A stretch of DNA of 64,000 nt from Sphingobacterium bovisgrunnientis (GTDB lineage Bacteria; Bacteroidota; Bacteroidia; Sphingobacteriales; Sphingobacteriaceae): the NCBI RefSeq assembly GCF_009829085.1, contig NZ_WUQY01000005.1, positions 83,352-147,351 on the forward strand, given 5' to 3'. The notes under the pieces were generated by a model that saw nothing but the letters and a program-made list of their open reading frames with translations, was not told the DNA's origin and ran no database searches. Position 1 is the first letter of the stretch. The number at the start of each line of letters is the position of its first letter. The translations under genes were made by a program, and so were the position numbers. This document shows positions 30,126 through 39,267 of the stretch, piece by piece.

Positions 30126-31454
30126 ATGGAAATTTTAGTTGGAAATCAAGAGTATTTCAAAGGCATTGGACAAATAAAATTTGAAGGATTAGAATCAGAT
30201 AATCCATTTGCATTTCGTTGGTACGATGCGAACCGTGTAGTAGCAGGAAAGACAATGGCAGAGCATTTTAAATTTGCTTGTGCATATTGGCATTCATTCA
30301 ATGGAAATGGTTCGGATCCATTTGGTGGACCTACACAATTTTTCCCTTGGGATGTACGCGCGAATGTACTTGATAGAGCAAAAGATAAGATGGATGCAGC
30401 ATTTGAATTTATGACTAAGTTGCAACTTCCATATTATTGTTTTCATGATGTAGATTTAGTTGATTACGGAGATAATATCGCTGAGAATGAGAAGAATCTA
30501 GAGGCGATTGCTGCGTATGCACAACAAAAACAACAAGATTCTGGAATTCAATTGCTTTGGGGAACAGCAAATTTATTCAGTCATCACCGTTACATGAACG
30601 GAGCTTCTACTAATCCTGATTTTCATGTGGTATCGCACGCTGGTGCGCAAGTAAAAGCAGCTATCGACGCTACAATCAAACTTGGAGGTCAAAATTATGT
30701 GTTCTGGGGTGGTCGCGAAGGATATATGTCACTGCTTAATACGGATATGAAGCGTGAGCAAGATCACTTAGCACGTTTCTTACATATGGCTAAAGATTAC
30801 GCACGTAAAAATGGATTTACAGGAACATTCTTTATTGAACCAAAACCTTGTGAGCCATCTAAGCACCAATATGATTATGATGCAGCTACAGTAATTGGCT
30901 TCTTACGTAAATACGATTTATTGGATGATTTTAAATTAAATCTAGAAGTAAACCACGCGACATTAGCTGGACATACTTTCCAACATGAGTTGCAAGTTGC
31001 AGTAGATGCAGGTTTATTAGGTTCTATTGATGCCAACCGTGGTGATTACCAAAATGGTTGGGATACAGATCAATTTCCAAATGATTTGAATGAATTGACA
31101 GAATCAATGTTGATTATATTAGAAGGTGGCGGTTTACAAGGTGGTGGTGTGAATTTCGACGCGAAAATTCGTCGTAACTCCACAGATCCAGCAGATTTAT
31201 TCTATGCACACATCGGTGGAATGGACAATTTTGCGCGTGCTTTAGTTACTGCTGATAATATTTTACAAAAATCTGATTATAAAAGTATCCGTGCTGCACG
31301 CTATGCAAGTTATGATAGTGGAGCAGGTGCAGATTTTGAAAATGGCCGTTTGACACTAGAAGATTTAAGAAATTTTGCAGTAGAAAATGGTGAGCCTAAA
31401 TTAATTTCAGGCAGACAAGAGTACCTTGAAAACGTAATCAATCGCTTCATTTAA
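30126..31454 (+). CDS. xylA: Xylose isomerase (class II)
   Basis: 442 residues, the length of class II xylose isomerases. Motifs seen: FHDVDL with catalytic His107, VFWGGREGY, and the metal-ligand segment [18 protein letters not shown], then [10 protein letters not shown] and DANRGD. It converts D-xylose to D-xylulose in the cytoplasm. It is last in the operon that begins at 21652. The intergenic stretch after it is strongly structured (31480-31547). Confidence 0.97.
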   Translation: MEILVGNQEYFKGIGQIKFEGLESDNPFAFRWYDANRVVAGKTMAEHFKFACAYWHSFNGNGSDPFGGPTQFFPWDVRANVLDRAKDKMDAAFEFMTKLQLPYYCFHDVDLVDYGDNIAENEKNLEAIAAYAQQKQQDSGIQLLWGTANLFSHHRYMNGASTNPDFHVVSHAGAQVKAAIDATIKLGGQNYVFWGGREGYMSLLNTDMKREQDHLARFLHMAKDYARKNGFTGTFFIEPKPCEPSKHQYDYDAATVIGFLRKYDLLDDFKLNLEVNHATLAGHTFQHELQVAVDAGLLGSIDANRGDYQNGWDTDQFPNDLNELTESMLIILEGGGLQGGGVNFDAKIRRNSTDPADLFYAHIGGMDNFARALVTADNILQKSDYKSIRAARYASYDSGAGADFENGRLTLEDLRNFAVENGEPKLISGRQEYLENVINRFI

Positions 31455-31479
31455 GCGAATCAATTCTTAAATGGATTCT

Positions 31480-31547
31480 AATTCTAACCTCATCTATAGA
31501 ACATTTCTATAATATTTTGCAAATAATGTAAAATTGAGGTTAGAATT
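31480..31547. other. Nested hairpins between xylA and the GH43 cluster
   Basis: AATTCTAACCTCA (31480-31492) and TGAGGTTAGAATT (31535-31547) are a perfect 13-bp inverted repeat enclosing about 42 nt. Inside is a second perfect hairpin, TATAGAA-CAT-TTCTATA (31495-31511). There is no T-tract on the plus strand directly after the outer arm, so it is not a classical terminator. It could be an RNA-stability or partial-termination element that separates xylA from the downstream genes. Confidence 0.5.
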
Positions 31548-31602
31548 ATTATAAATAAAAAATTAAATGTTAAATTGACATTTATAACCATTTAAACTTT
31601 TT

Positions 31603-33168
31603 ATGATGAATTTACTTACCAAAACTATTTATGTACTATTCGGGTACATGTTATTTTTCAATAGTTTTATTTTCGCGCAGAAGGCAACTAATCCTATCAT
31701 TTTTGCGGATGTGCCAGATGTGTCTATGATTCGTGTCAACGATACATATTACATGAGCAGTACGACGATGCATATGAATCCGGGGGTTCCAATTATGAAA
31801 TCAAAGGATCTTGTGAATTGGAAATTAATAGGTTATTGCCATGATTCGTTGGCGGATATGGATGAGCTAAATCTAAATAACGGAAAAAGCACATACGGAA
31901 GGGGCACTTGGGCGAGTAGTCTTCGTTATCATAATGGCACCTATTATGTAAGTACATTTGCGCAGACTACAGGTAAAACTTACGTCTATACTACAAAAGA
32001 TATTGAAAAAGGCGATTGGAAAGTAAATGAATTTAGTCCATCTCTACATGATCACACCTTGTTTTTTGAGAATGACAAAGTATACATGATTTGGGGTGGT
32101 GGTAAAATAAATATCATCGAATTAAAATCTGACTTTTCAGGTGTTAAGCCAGAAACAGAACGCGTACTGATCGAAAATGCCACAGCGGTAAGTATGCCTG
32201 CTGGCAAACAAGGCGGACTTCCCGCGGAAGGATCGCAGTTATTTAAGGTAAACGGAAAATACTATTTGTTTAATATCTCTTGGCCTCCAGGAGGAATGCG
32301 TACTGTGATTGTGCACAAAGCGGATAAGTTAGAAGGACCTTATGAAGGCCGTGTGATGCTACAAGATAAAGGTGTGGCACAAGGTGGTTTAATCGATATG
32401 CCTAATGGTAAATGGTTTGCTTATTTATTCCAAGATTATGGAGCAGTAGGACGTATTCCATTTTTGGTTCCTGTAGAATGGAAGGATGGATGGCCAACTA
32501 TTGGCATTGATGGGAAAGTACCAATGGAATTGGATTTGCCTGCAAGTCAAGGTTTGATACCGAATATCGTGAGTTCTGACGAGTTCAACAGAAATATGGA
32601 TGATCCAGATTTGCCTTTAGTATGGCAATGGAATCACAATCCTGCTAATGACTTATGGTCAGTGAAAGAACGTGTGGGCTACCTTCGCCTAAAAACGGAT
32701 AGATTGGACACAAACTATATACAAGCCCGTAACACGTTGACACAACGTACGATTGGACCAACGTGTATTGGATCGACCTCATTGGATGTTTCCAACATGA
32801 AGGATGGTGATTTCGCGGGATTATCCCTGTTACAGAAAAATTATGGTTTAGTAGGCGTTCGAATTGAGGGTAATAAAAAATCAATTGTCATGGTAAATGC
32901 TACTACGGGTACACCTGAAGAAGTTGCTACAGTCACATTGGATCAAGAAGTCGTTCATTTCAAAGCGGAATGTGATTTTACCAACAAAAAGGACGTTGCA
33001 AATTTCTTCTACAGTTTGGATGGTTCGGATTGGAAACCTATTGGTACGACATTAAAGATGGCTTATACGCTTCCGCATTTTATGGGGTATCGTTTTGGCT
33101 TGTTTAATTATGCTACGAAAAATACAGGTGGATATGCAGATTTTGATTATTTCCATATAAACCAATAA
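31603..33168 (+). CDS. GH43 family glycosidase with C-terminal beta-sandwich (subfamily 12-like)
   Basis: 521 residues with a signal peptide (about 1-24, IFAQ). A five-bladed propeller (about 28-330) carries the base Asp in ADVPDVSMI, the pKa-modulating Asp in LHDHTLFF and the acid Glu in AEGSQLF. A concanavalin-like GH43_C2 domain follows (about 345-521, starting DEFNRNMDDPDLPLVWQWNHN). GH43 enzymes of this shape are alpha-L-arabinofuranosidases or beta-xylosidases. It is the first gene after the structured gap at 31455-31602, where I find no clear promoter box. The subfamily assignment is by recollection only. Confidence 0.87.
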   Translation: MMNLLTKTIYVLFGYMLFFNSFIFAQKATNPIIFADVPDVSMIRVNDTYYMSSTTMHMNPGVPIMKSKDLVNWKLIGYCHDSLADMDELNLNNGKSTYGRGTWASSLRYHNGTYYVSTFAQTTGKTYVYTTKDIEKGDWKVNEFSPSLHDHTLFFENDKVYMIWGGGKINIIELKSDFSGVKPETERVLIENATAVSMPAGKQGGLPAEGSQLFKVNGKYYLFNISWPPGGMRTVIVHKADKLEGPYEGRVMLQDKGVAQGGLIDMPNGKWFAYLFQDYGAVGRIPFLVPVEWKDGWPTIGIDGKVPMELDLPASQGLIPNIVSSDEFNRNMDDPDLPLVWQWNHNPANDLWSVKERVGYLRLKTDRLDTNYIQARNTLTQRTIGPTCIGSTSLDVSNMKDGDFAGLSLLQKNYGLVGVRIEGNKKSIVMVNATTGTPEEVATVTLDQEVVHFKAECDFTNKKDVANFFYSLDGSDWKPIGTTLKMAYTLPHFMGYRFGLFNYATKNTGGYADFDYFHINQ

Positions 33169-33202
33169 TATATCAATAAATAACCCATTATAGTTTTCTG
33201 TT

Positions 33203-34606
33203 ATGATCAAAAAAATCATTGCATCAGCATTTCTATGCACTCATTTTGCGCTAAATCTATACGCTCAGAATCCAGTTGTGCAAACCAATTTTACGCCAGA
33301 TCCAGCACCTATGGTGTACAAAGATCGCGTATATATGTATGCGGGTGACGATATTCCCGGTTATGATTTTTATTATATGACCAAATGGAGATTACATTCT
33401 TCAGCGGATATGGTGAATTGGACGGATCATGGGGTGCCGTTAGCTTTAGAAGACTTTTCATGGGCTATTGATCGTGCTTGGGCGGCACAGTGTGTGGAAC
33501 GTGATGGAAAATTTTATTGGTATATCTGTGCACAAACCAACCAAAATAATGTGGGAATCGGTGTTGCAGTATCAGATAGTCCAACAGGACCTTTTAAGGA
33601 TGCTATTGGGAAACCTTTGATCATGAATGGAAGTTGGTCAAATATCGACCCCACCGTATATGTGGACGATGATGGACAAGCTTATATGTATTGGGGAAAT
33701 GGAAGTCTTTATTATGTGAAGCTCAATAAAGATATGATTTCCTATTCGGGTGATATCGTAGAAGTACCACAATCCATTGAGTCATTTGGTGGCGTGCGTC
33801 GTCCTCGAGGAAGTGAAAATCAAACACCTCCAGCAGAGCAAAATAAGGATATGTTTATTGAAGGCCCTTGGTTTTATAAGCGAAATGGAATTTATTATCA
33901 ACTATTCGCTGGTATGGAAAAGGGTACAGAGTGTCTTTCTTATTCGATTAGTAATAGCCCAACAGGCCCTTGGAAATACCAAGGACGAATAATGGTGAAC
34001 CAACCTACAAATAGTTTTACAAATCATGGTGGAATTATAGACTTTATGGGTAAATCCTATCTATTTTACCATACGGGTTTATTACCAGGTGGCGGAAGTT
34101 ATGGGCGTTCATCAGCAATCGAGGAGTTTACTTATAATGCGGACGGTACAATACCTTTGATAAATATTTCTAAAGAAGGTGTAAAACCAGTCGGTAAACT
34201 TAATCCGTATCAACGTGTCGAAGCAGAAACAATAGCTTGGTCCGAAAAATGTAAAACTACACAAGACGACAAAGTCGGTGTATATGTTAATAATATCCGC
34301 ACAGGTGGCTATATCAAAGTCAGAGAAGTGGATTTTGGGAATACTTCTCCTAAAGCATTCAAAGCTTCCGTAGCTTCTGGGCTAGGCGCAGGAATATTGG
34401 AAGTTTACGCAGACAGTGTTGGCGGACAGAAAATAGCAACATTAAAAGTTCCTCGCACGGGTGGCTGGAATGTTTGGAAAACTTTATCGACTACTATAGA
34501 AACCCCAGTTACAGGTAAAAAAGATATTTATTTCTCTTTCAAAGGAGAAAACTTAACAGCTGGTAGAGAACTTTACAACTTCGATTATTGGTCTTTTGAG
34601 AAGTAA
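33203..34606 (+). CDS. GH43-CBM6 enzyme, probable arabinoxylan arabinofuranosidase (first of three paralogues)
   Basis: 467 residues: signal peptide (about 1-22, LYAQ), GH43 propeller (about 25-330) and a C-terminal CBM6-type jelly roll (about 335-467, beginning NPYQRVEAETIAWS). Catalytic residues are intact: Asp in TPDPAPMVY, Asp in NIDPTVYVDDDG and Glu in FIEGPWFYK. The layout resembles Bacillus XynD-type arabinoxylan arabinofuranohydrolases. It carries an insert near 195-212 (GGVRRPRGSEN) with no counterpart in the second paralogue and a shorter one in the third, which could alter the active-site entrance. It lies 6 bp before the next paralogue. Confidence 0.9.
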   Translation: MIKKIIASAFLCTHFALNLYAQNPVVQTNFTPDPAPMVYKDRVYMYAGDDIPGYDFYYMTKWRLHSSADMVNWTDHGVPLALEDFSWAIDRAWAAQCVERDGKFYWYICAQTNQNNVGIGVAVSDSPTGPFKDAIGKPLIMNGSWSNIDPTVYVDDDGQAYMYWGNGSLYYVKLNKDMISYSGDIVEVPQSIESFGGVRRPRGSENQTPPAEQNKDMFIEGPWFYKRNGIYYQLFAGMEKGTECLSYSISNSPTGPWKYQGRIMVNQPTNSFTNHGGIIDFMGKSYLFYHTGLLPGGGSYGRSSAIEEFTYNADGTIPLINISKEGVKPVGKLNPYQRVEAETIAWSEKCKTTQDDKVGVYVNNIRTGGYIKVREVDFGNTSPKAFKASVASGLGAGILEVYADSVGGQKIATLKVPRTGGWNVWKTLSTTIETPVTGKKDIYFSFKGENLTAGRELYNFDYWSFEK

Positions 34607-34612
34607 TTATTC

Positions 34613-35989
34613 ATGAGAAAAGATTTTGTTTCAGTAGCCTTAATAATAGGTGGATTAGTGTTTTCTGCGTTAGCAGTGAAAGCGCAAAATCCTATTATTC
34701 AGACGATGTATACCGCGGATCCTGCACCACTTGTGTATAATGACACGCTACTTTTGTATGTGGGTAGGGATGAAGCTGAAGCACCAAAAAATCATTACCT
34801 CATGCGTGAATATCGATTATTTTCAACTACCGATATGGTGAATTGGACAGATCGTGGTGCAGCTTTGCGTACATCAGAAGTGTCTTGGTCTGTAGGTGAT
34901 GCAAGTGCAGCTCAAGTTATAGCGCGCAACGGAAAATTCTATTGGTATATTTCTACGATGAATAATACACCGGGCAAAGGCGGTGTATCCATTGGGGTAT
35001 TAGTTGCAGATAATCCAGCTGGTCCATTCACAGATCCACTGGGTAGGGCACTTGTCACAAATGATATGACGACGCAAGCAAAGCATTCTTGGGATGATCT
35101 TGACCCGTCAGTTTATATTGATGATGATGGACAAGCCTACTTGTTTTGGGGAAATGGAATGTGTTATTGGGCTAAATTAAATTCGGATATGATTTCTTTA
35201 GCGAGTCCAATTCAGGCTATTGACGCAAAAGATAAGAAGGTATTCGGTCCTGGATTTACAGAAGCTCCATGGGTATACAAAAGAAATGGACAGTACTATA
35301 TGCATTTCGCTTCAGGTTTTCCAGAGTCCTTGCATTATGCGACAGCGAAAAATATACAAGGACCTTGGACTTATCAAGAAGAGGTTATGCCATTGGAAAA
35401 AGGAAGTAATACGAATCATCCGGGTGTGATTGATTATAAAGGCAATTCTTACTTCTTTTATCATAATGATGCATTGCCAGGTGGACATAGTTACGCCAGA
35501 TCTGTTGCAGTGGAACAATTCGTTTACCTGCAAGATGGAAAAATTTCTCCATTAAAAATGACGGAATCGGGCATTACCAAGCCAGTTGGGGTATTGAATC
35601 CTTACCAACGTGTGGAAGCCGAAACAATAGCATTTGCTGAAGGTGTGCAAGCTTTAGATGATAAAGATAGCGGTGTTGTGATTGCTGGCATTCACGATAA
35701 TGATTACATAAAAGTTCGTGCTGTTGATTTTGGTTCAAAGGGCGCAACAAAATTTAAAGTAACTACTTCCAGTCGTTTTCATGGTGGTACAATAGAAATT
35801 CGATTGGGAAAAGTAGATGGCGAATTAATAGGAAGTTTAAAAACACCTTATACGGGTGAATGGTCTAATTGGGTAAATAGCGAAGTGGAAATCAAAAAGA
35901 CAATTGGTGTTCAGGATGTTTATTTTGTATTCAAAGGAGGTACGCCTCACGAGTTATTTCGATTTGACTATTGGCAATTTCAACACTAG
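34613..35989 (+). CDS. GH43-CBM6 enzyme, probable arabinoxylan arabinofuranosidase (second paralogue)
   Basis: 458 residues with signal peptide (about 1-24, VKAQ), GH43 propeller and C-terminal CBM6 (from NPYQRVEAETIAFAEGV). Catalytic residues: TADPAPLVY, DLDPSVYIDDDG and FTEAPWVYK. The substrate-loop sequences differ from the paralogues on each side, for example VSWSVGDASAAQV where the others have AWAAQC. Such differences fit separate preferences for singly and doubly arabinosylated xylose, though this cannot be read directly. Gaps are 6 bp upstream and 15 bp downstream. Confidence 0.9.
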   Translation: MRKDFVSVALIIGGLVFSALAVKAQNPIIQTMYTADPAPLVYNDTLLLYVGRDEAEAPKNHYLMREYRLFSTTDMVNWTDRGAALRTSEVSWSVGDASAAQVIARNGKFYWYISTMNNTPGKGGVSIGVLVADNPAGPFTDPLGRALVTNDMTTQAKHSWDDLDPSVYIDDDGQAYLFWGNGMCYWAKLNSDMISLASPIQAIDAKDKKVFGPGFTEAPWVYKRNGQYYMHFASGFPESLHYATAKNIQGPWTYQEEVMPLEKGSNTNHPGVIDYKGNSYFFYHNDALPGGHSYARSVAVEQFVYLQDGKISPLKMTESGITKPVGVLNPYQRVEAETIAFAEGVQALDDKDSGVVIAGIHDNDYIKVRAVDFGSKGATKFKVTTSSRFHGGTIEIRLGKVDGELIGSLKTPYTGEWSNWVNSEVEIKKTIGVQDVYFVFKGGTPHELFRFDYWQFQH

Positions 35990-36004
35990 ATAAAAAATTT
36001 TAGA

Positions 36005-37369
36005 ATGAAAAAGAATCTATTCATTTATTTACTATGCATACTAGTAGGGAATAGCGTATTTGCGCAAAATCCATTTGTTCAGACGAATTATACGGCCGAT
36101 CCTGCTCCGATGGTTTATAATGATCGAATGTATGTGTACACGACGCACGATGAGGATGAATCTACCTGGTTCAATATGAACAATTGGCGCGTATATTCTA
36201 CCAATGATATGGTCAACTGGACAGATCATGGCGTTATACTATCGTATTCGGACTTTGAATGGGCAAAGGGTGACGCGTGGGCAGCACAATGTGTCGAGAA
36301 AAACGGTAAATTTTATTTGTACATACCAGCTATTTCAAAAGAAAACAATAAACCAGCAATAGGCGTGGCGGTTGGCGATAGTCCAATAGGTCCTTTTTAT
36401 GATGTATTGGGCAAACCATTGGTACAAACAGATTGGGGCGACATCGATCCTACAGTTTTTATTGATGATGATGGTCAAGCGCATATGTATTGGGGAAATC
36501 CAGATTTGAAATATGTGAAATTGAATGAAGACATGATTTCTTTTTCTGGAAATGTTGTAAACGTTCCTATGGTAGAAAAGTCATTTGGAAAACGTGAAGG
36601 TGACCCCAAAAGACCAACAGAATATGAAGAAGGTCCTTGGCTTTACAAACGCAATAGTCTGTATTATCTATTTTGGCCCGGAGGTCCTTTGCCTGAATTT
36701 ATCGGCTATTCAACAAGTAAAAGTCCACAAGGCCCTTGGGAATATGGTGGAGTAGTCATGGCACGTGAGGGCGGCTCTTTTACGAATCATCCTGGTGTCA
36801 TTGATTTCAGAGGTAAAACGTACTTTTTTTATCATAATGCAGCGTTACCAGGTGGCACAGGCTTTACGCGTTCTGTTGCTGTAGAAGAATTGAAATTCAA
36901 TAAAGATGGCAGCATATCACCTATTAAAATGACCGAAGGAATTGTAAAACCATTGGCTACGGTCAATCCATATGAAGTTAATCAAGCGGAAACTATTTCT
37001 TTTTCAAAAGGAGTAAAATCATTTCAAAATAAAAAGGTAGGTGTTTTTGTTAAAGCAATAAAGAAAGAAGCATACACTTCTATAAAAAATGTGGATTTTG
37101 GAAATAAAGGAGCAAATTCAATTTTTGCTCGTGTTGGAACAACACACAATGGTGGAGTTACATTAGAAGTTCGATCTGCTGCTGTTGATGGTGCTTTATT
37201 AGGTACCATAAAGGTTCCGATGACAGGTGGTGACGACAGATGGCAAACGGTGGAAGTTAAGTTAGATAATGTAGTTACAGGCATTCATGATTTGTACTTT
37301 GTAGCCAAGGGAAATGCGCCATCTAATATTTTATTTTTTGATTATTGGAAATTTGGGAAAGCCCAATAG
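36005..37369 (+). CDS. GH43-CBM6 enzyme, probable arabinoxylan arabinofuranosidase (third paralogue)
   Basis: 454 residues with signal peptide (about 1-20, VFAQ), GH43 propeller and C-terminal CBM6 (from [17 protein letters not shown]). Catalytic residues are present in [21 protein letters not shown] and EEGPWLYK. The CBM6 has lost the VEAE opening found in the other two (VNQAE here), so its ligand site may differ. It lies 15 bp before the SGNH esterase. Confidence 0.9.
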   Translation: MKKNLFIYLLCILVGNSVFAQNPFVQTNYTADPAPMVYNDRMYVYTTHDEDESTWFNMNNWRVYSTNDMVNWTDHGVILSYSDFEWAKGDAWAAQCVEKNGKFYLYIPAISKENNKPAIGVAVGDSPIGPFYDVLGKPLVQTDWGDIDPTVFIDDDGQAHMYWGNPDLKYVKLNEDMISFSGNVVNVPMVEKSFGKREGDPKRPTEYEEGPWLYKRNSLYYLFWPGGPLPEFIGYSTSKSPQGPWEYGGVVMAREGGSFTNHPGVIDFRGKTYFFYHNAALPGGTGFTRSVAVEELKFNKDGSISPIKMTEGIVKPLATVNPYEVNQAETISFSKGVKSFQNKKVGVFVKAIKKEAYTSIKNVDFGNKGANSIFARVGTTHNGGVTLEVRSAAVDGALLGTIKVPMTGGDDRWQTVEVKLDNVVTGIHDLYFVAKGNAPSNILFFDYWKFGKAQ

Positions 37370-37384
37370 AAATTTAATCACGCT

Positions 37385-39247
37385 ATGAAAAACCTTTGTC
37401 TCGTTTTATTTCTTTTTGGTATAGCACTGCAAGCTATAGCTGAGGTACGACTTCCGTCGATGATCAGCGATAAAATGGTATTGCAGCGTGATACAAAACT
37501 CAAAATTTGGGGCTGGGCAAATCCTCAAGAAAAAGTGACTGTTCGTTTCGGTGGAAAATATTTCTATACAGAAGCAACTAATGATGGCAAATGGTTTGTA
37601 GAGTTACCGGCACAGCCTGCGGGAGGGCCACATGTTATTGAGGTCAATGAGATAATCATTCGCGATGTCTTGTTTGGTGATGTGTGGCTTTGTTCGGGAC
37701 AGTCCAATATGGAAACACCTATTGAGCGATTGCTTGAAAAATATCCAGAGATAAATGTGTCAAATAACCACATGATTCGATATTTCAAAGTACCGACACA
37801 AAACACAATTTTGGCAAAGCAAGAGAATATTCCCAATGGAAGCAAATGGTTTTCGGGTGTTGCTTCCGAAGCGATTAACTGGACTGCGTTAGCGTATTTC
37901 TATGCGCACGAAGCTTATAACCATACAAAAGTTCCTCAAGGAATGTTGGTGTCTAGTTTAGGAGGATCGGCAATCGAAAGTTGGATTAGTCAAGAGAATT
38001 TGAAGGGATTTTCAGCATTAACGTTTGATTTTGAGGCTTTGGATAGCATCAAATATTATGAAAGAGATCAAGGTATGCCGCAATGGATTGCCAATGATTA
38101 TAACGATCAGTCATGGTCAATAGCCAAAATTCCGGGCACTTGGCGCGAGCAAGGAATCCGGAATAGGGGTGTTGTTTATTACAGAAAAAGTGTACATATC
38201 GCAGCTGAGAAGGCGGGTCGAAACGGTAAAATTTATTTGGGCACGTTGACTGATAGCGATTCAGTATTTATCAATGGCAAGTTTGTAGGCAGTACAGGGT
38301 ATCAATATCCTCCGCGCAAGTATAATATTCCAAGTGGACTGTTAAAATCGGGTGAAAATACGGTTGTGGTGCGGCTTCGATCTAATGGCGGGAATGGAGA
38401 ATTCGTTGCAGATAAGGATTATAAGATACAAGTAGATGATTTCATAGCGGATTTGAAGGGCGAATGGAAATACAAAGTCGCGGTTGATTTGAACAAAGCT
38501 TCGCAATTGCGATCAAAAGTCACAAATATGCGAACAGCTGGTTCTGGATTGTTCAATGGTATGATTTATCCATTAAAAGATTACGCTGTAAAAGGAGTGA
38601 TTTGGTATCAAGGCGAATCAAATGCGGGCAATGCACAATCCTATGAACGTTTCATGGAATTGCTCGTGTCGAATTGGAGAAATTTGCATAACAATGCGCA
38701 ATTGCCATTTCTGTTTGTTCAACTACCAAATTTCATGCAAGTGAGAGATCAACCTACGGATTCTGGTTGGGCAAGAATTCGCGATGCTCAATTTAAAATA
38801 TCTAAGCGAATTCCAAACACATTTTTGGCTGTGACATATGATACTGGCGAATGGAACGATATTCACCCATTAAATAAAAAGGATATAGCCAAAAGACTAT
38901 TTCTTGGGGCACGTGACATAATTTTTAATGAAAAGCTAGTGAGTTCAGGTCCAGTATATCAAAATTATCGTGTAGTAAATGACAAAATTGAAATAGCATT
39001 TGAGGAGAATGGAAGTAAATTAAAAGCTAAGGAAAACCAAAAACTAAAATATTTTGCAATTGCAGGAGAAGACAAAAAGTTTTTTTGGGCACGAGCGGAA
39101 ATCAAGGGAAATAAAATTATTGTGAGTCACCCAGATATTAAGCAACCCAAAGCCGTTCGCTATGCGTGGGCGGATAATCCACATGATGCCAACTTAATAA
39201 ATCAAAATGGTTTATTGGCATCTCCATTTAGAACTGATGATTGGTAA
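37385..39247 (+). CDS. Secreted SGNH acetylesterase (sialate O-acetylesterase-like, CE6/CE20-type) with inserted jelly-roll domain
   Basis: 620 residues with signal peptide (about 1-19, AIAE). An N-terminal beta domain (LPSMISDKMVLQRDTKLKIWGWA) is followed by the SGNH core: LCSGQSNM with nucleophile Ser107, SLGGSAIESW, VKGVIWYQGESNA, and the Asp492/His494 pair in WNDIHPLNK. The core is interrupted (about 225-360) by a galactose-binding-like jelly roll (WSIAKIPGTWREQG ... VVYYRKSVHI ... YLGTLTDSDSVFING) resembling that of beta-galactosidases. Enzymes of this layout remove acetyl groups from xylan or xyloglucan oligosaccharides. The xylan context favours acetyl-xylooligosaccharides. Confidence 0.87.
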   Translation: MKNLCLVLFLFGIALQAIAEVRLPSMISDKMVLQRDTKLKIWGWANPQEKVTVRFGGKYFYTEATNDGKWFVELPAQPAGGPHVIEVNEIIIRDVLFGDVWLCSGQSNMETPIERLLEKYPEINVSNNHMIRYFKVPTQNTILAKQENIPNGSKWFSGVASEAINWTALAYFYAHEAYNHTKVPQGMLVSSLGGSAIESWISQENLKGFSALTFDFEALDSIKYYERDQGMPQWIANDYNDQSWSIAKIPGTWREQGIRNRGVVYYRKSVHIAAEKAGRNGKIYLGTLTDSDSVFINGKFVGSTGYQYPPRKYNIPSGLLKSGENTVVVRLRSNGGNGEFVADKDYKIQVDDFIADLKGEWKYKVAVDLNKASQLRSKVTNMRTAGSGLFNGMIYPLKDYAVKGVIWYQGESNAGNAQSYERFMELLVSNWRNLHNNAQLPFLFVQLPNFMQVRDQPTDSGWARIRDAQFKISKRIPNTFLAVTYDTGEWNDIHPLNKKDIAKRLFLGARDIIFNEKLVSSGPVYQNYRVVNDKIEIAFEENGSKLKAKENQKLKYFAIAGEDKKFFWARAEIKGNKIIVSHPDIKQPKAVRYAWADNPHDANLINQNGLLASPFRTDDW

Positions 39248-39267
39248 TTACCAGTATTTAATATATT

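Noticed and set aside
31577..31611. TTGACATTTAT before the first GH43 gene as a further HTCS site
   Set aside because: The 58-bp rule would place the -7 box inside the coding start, and nothing there matches.
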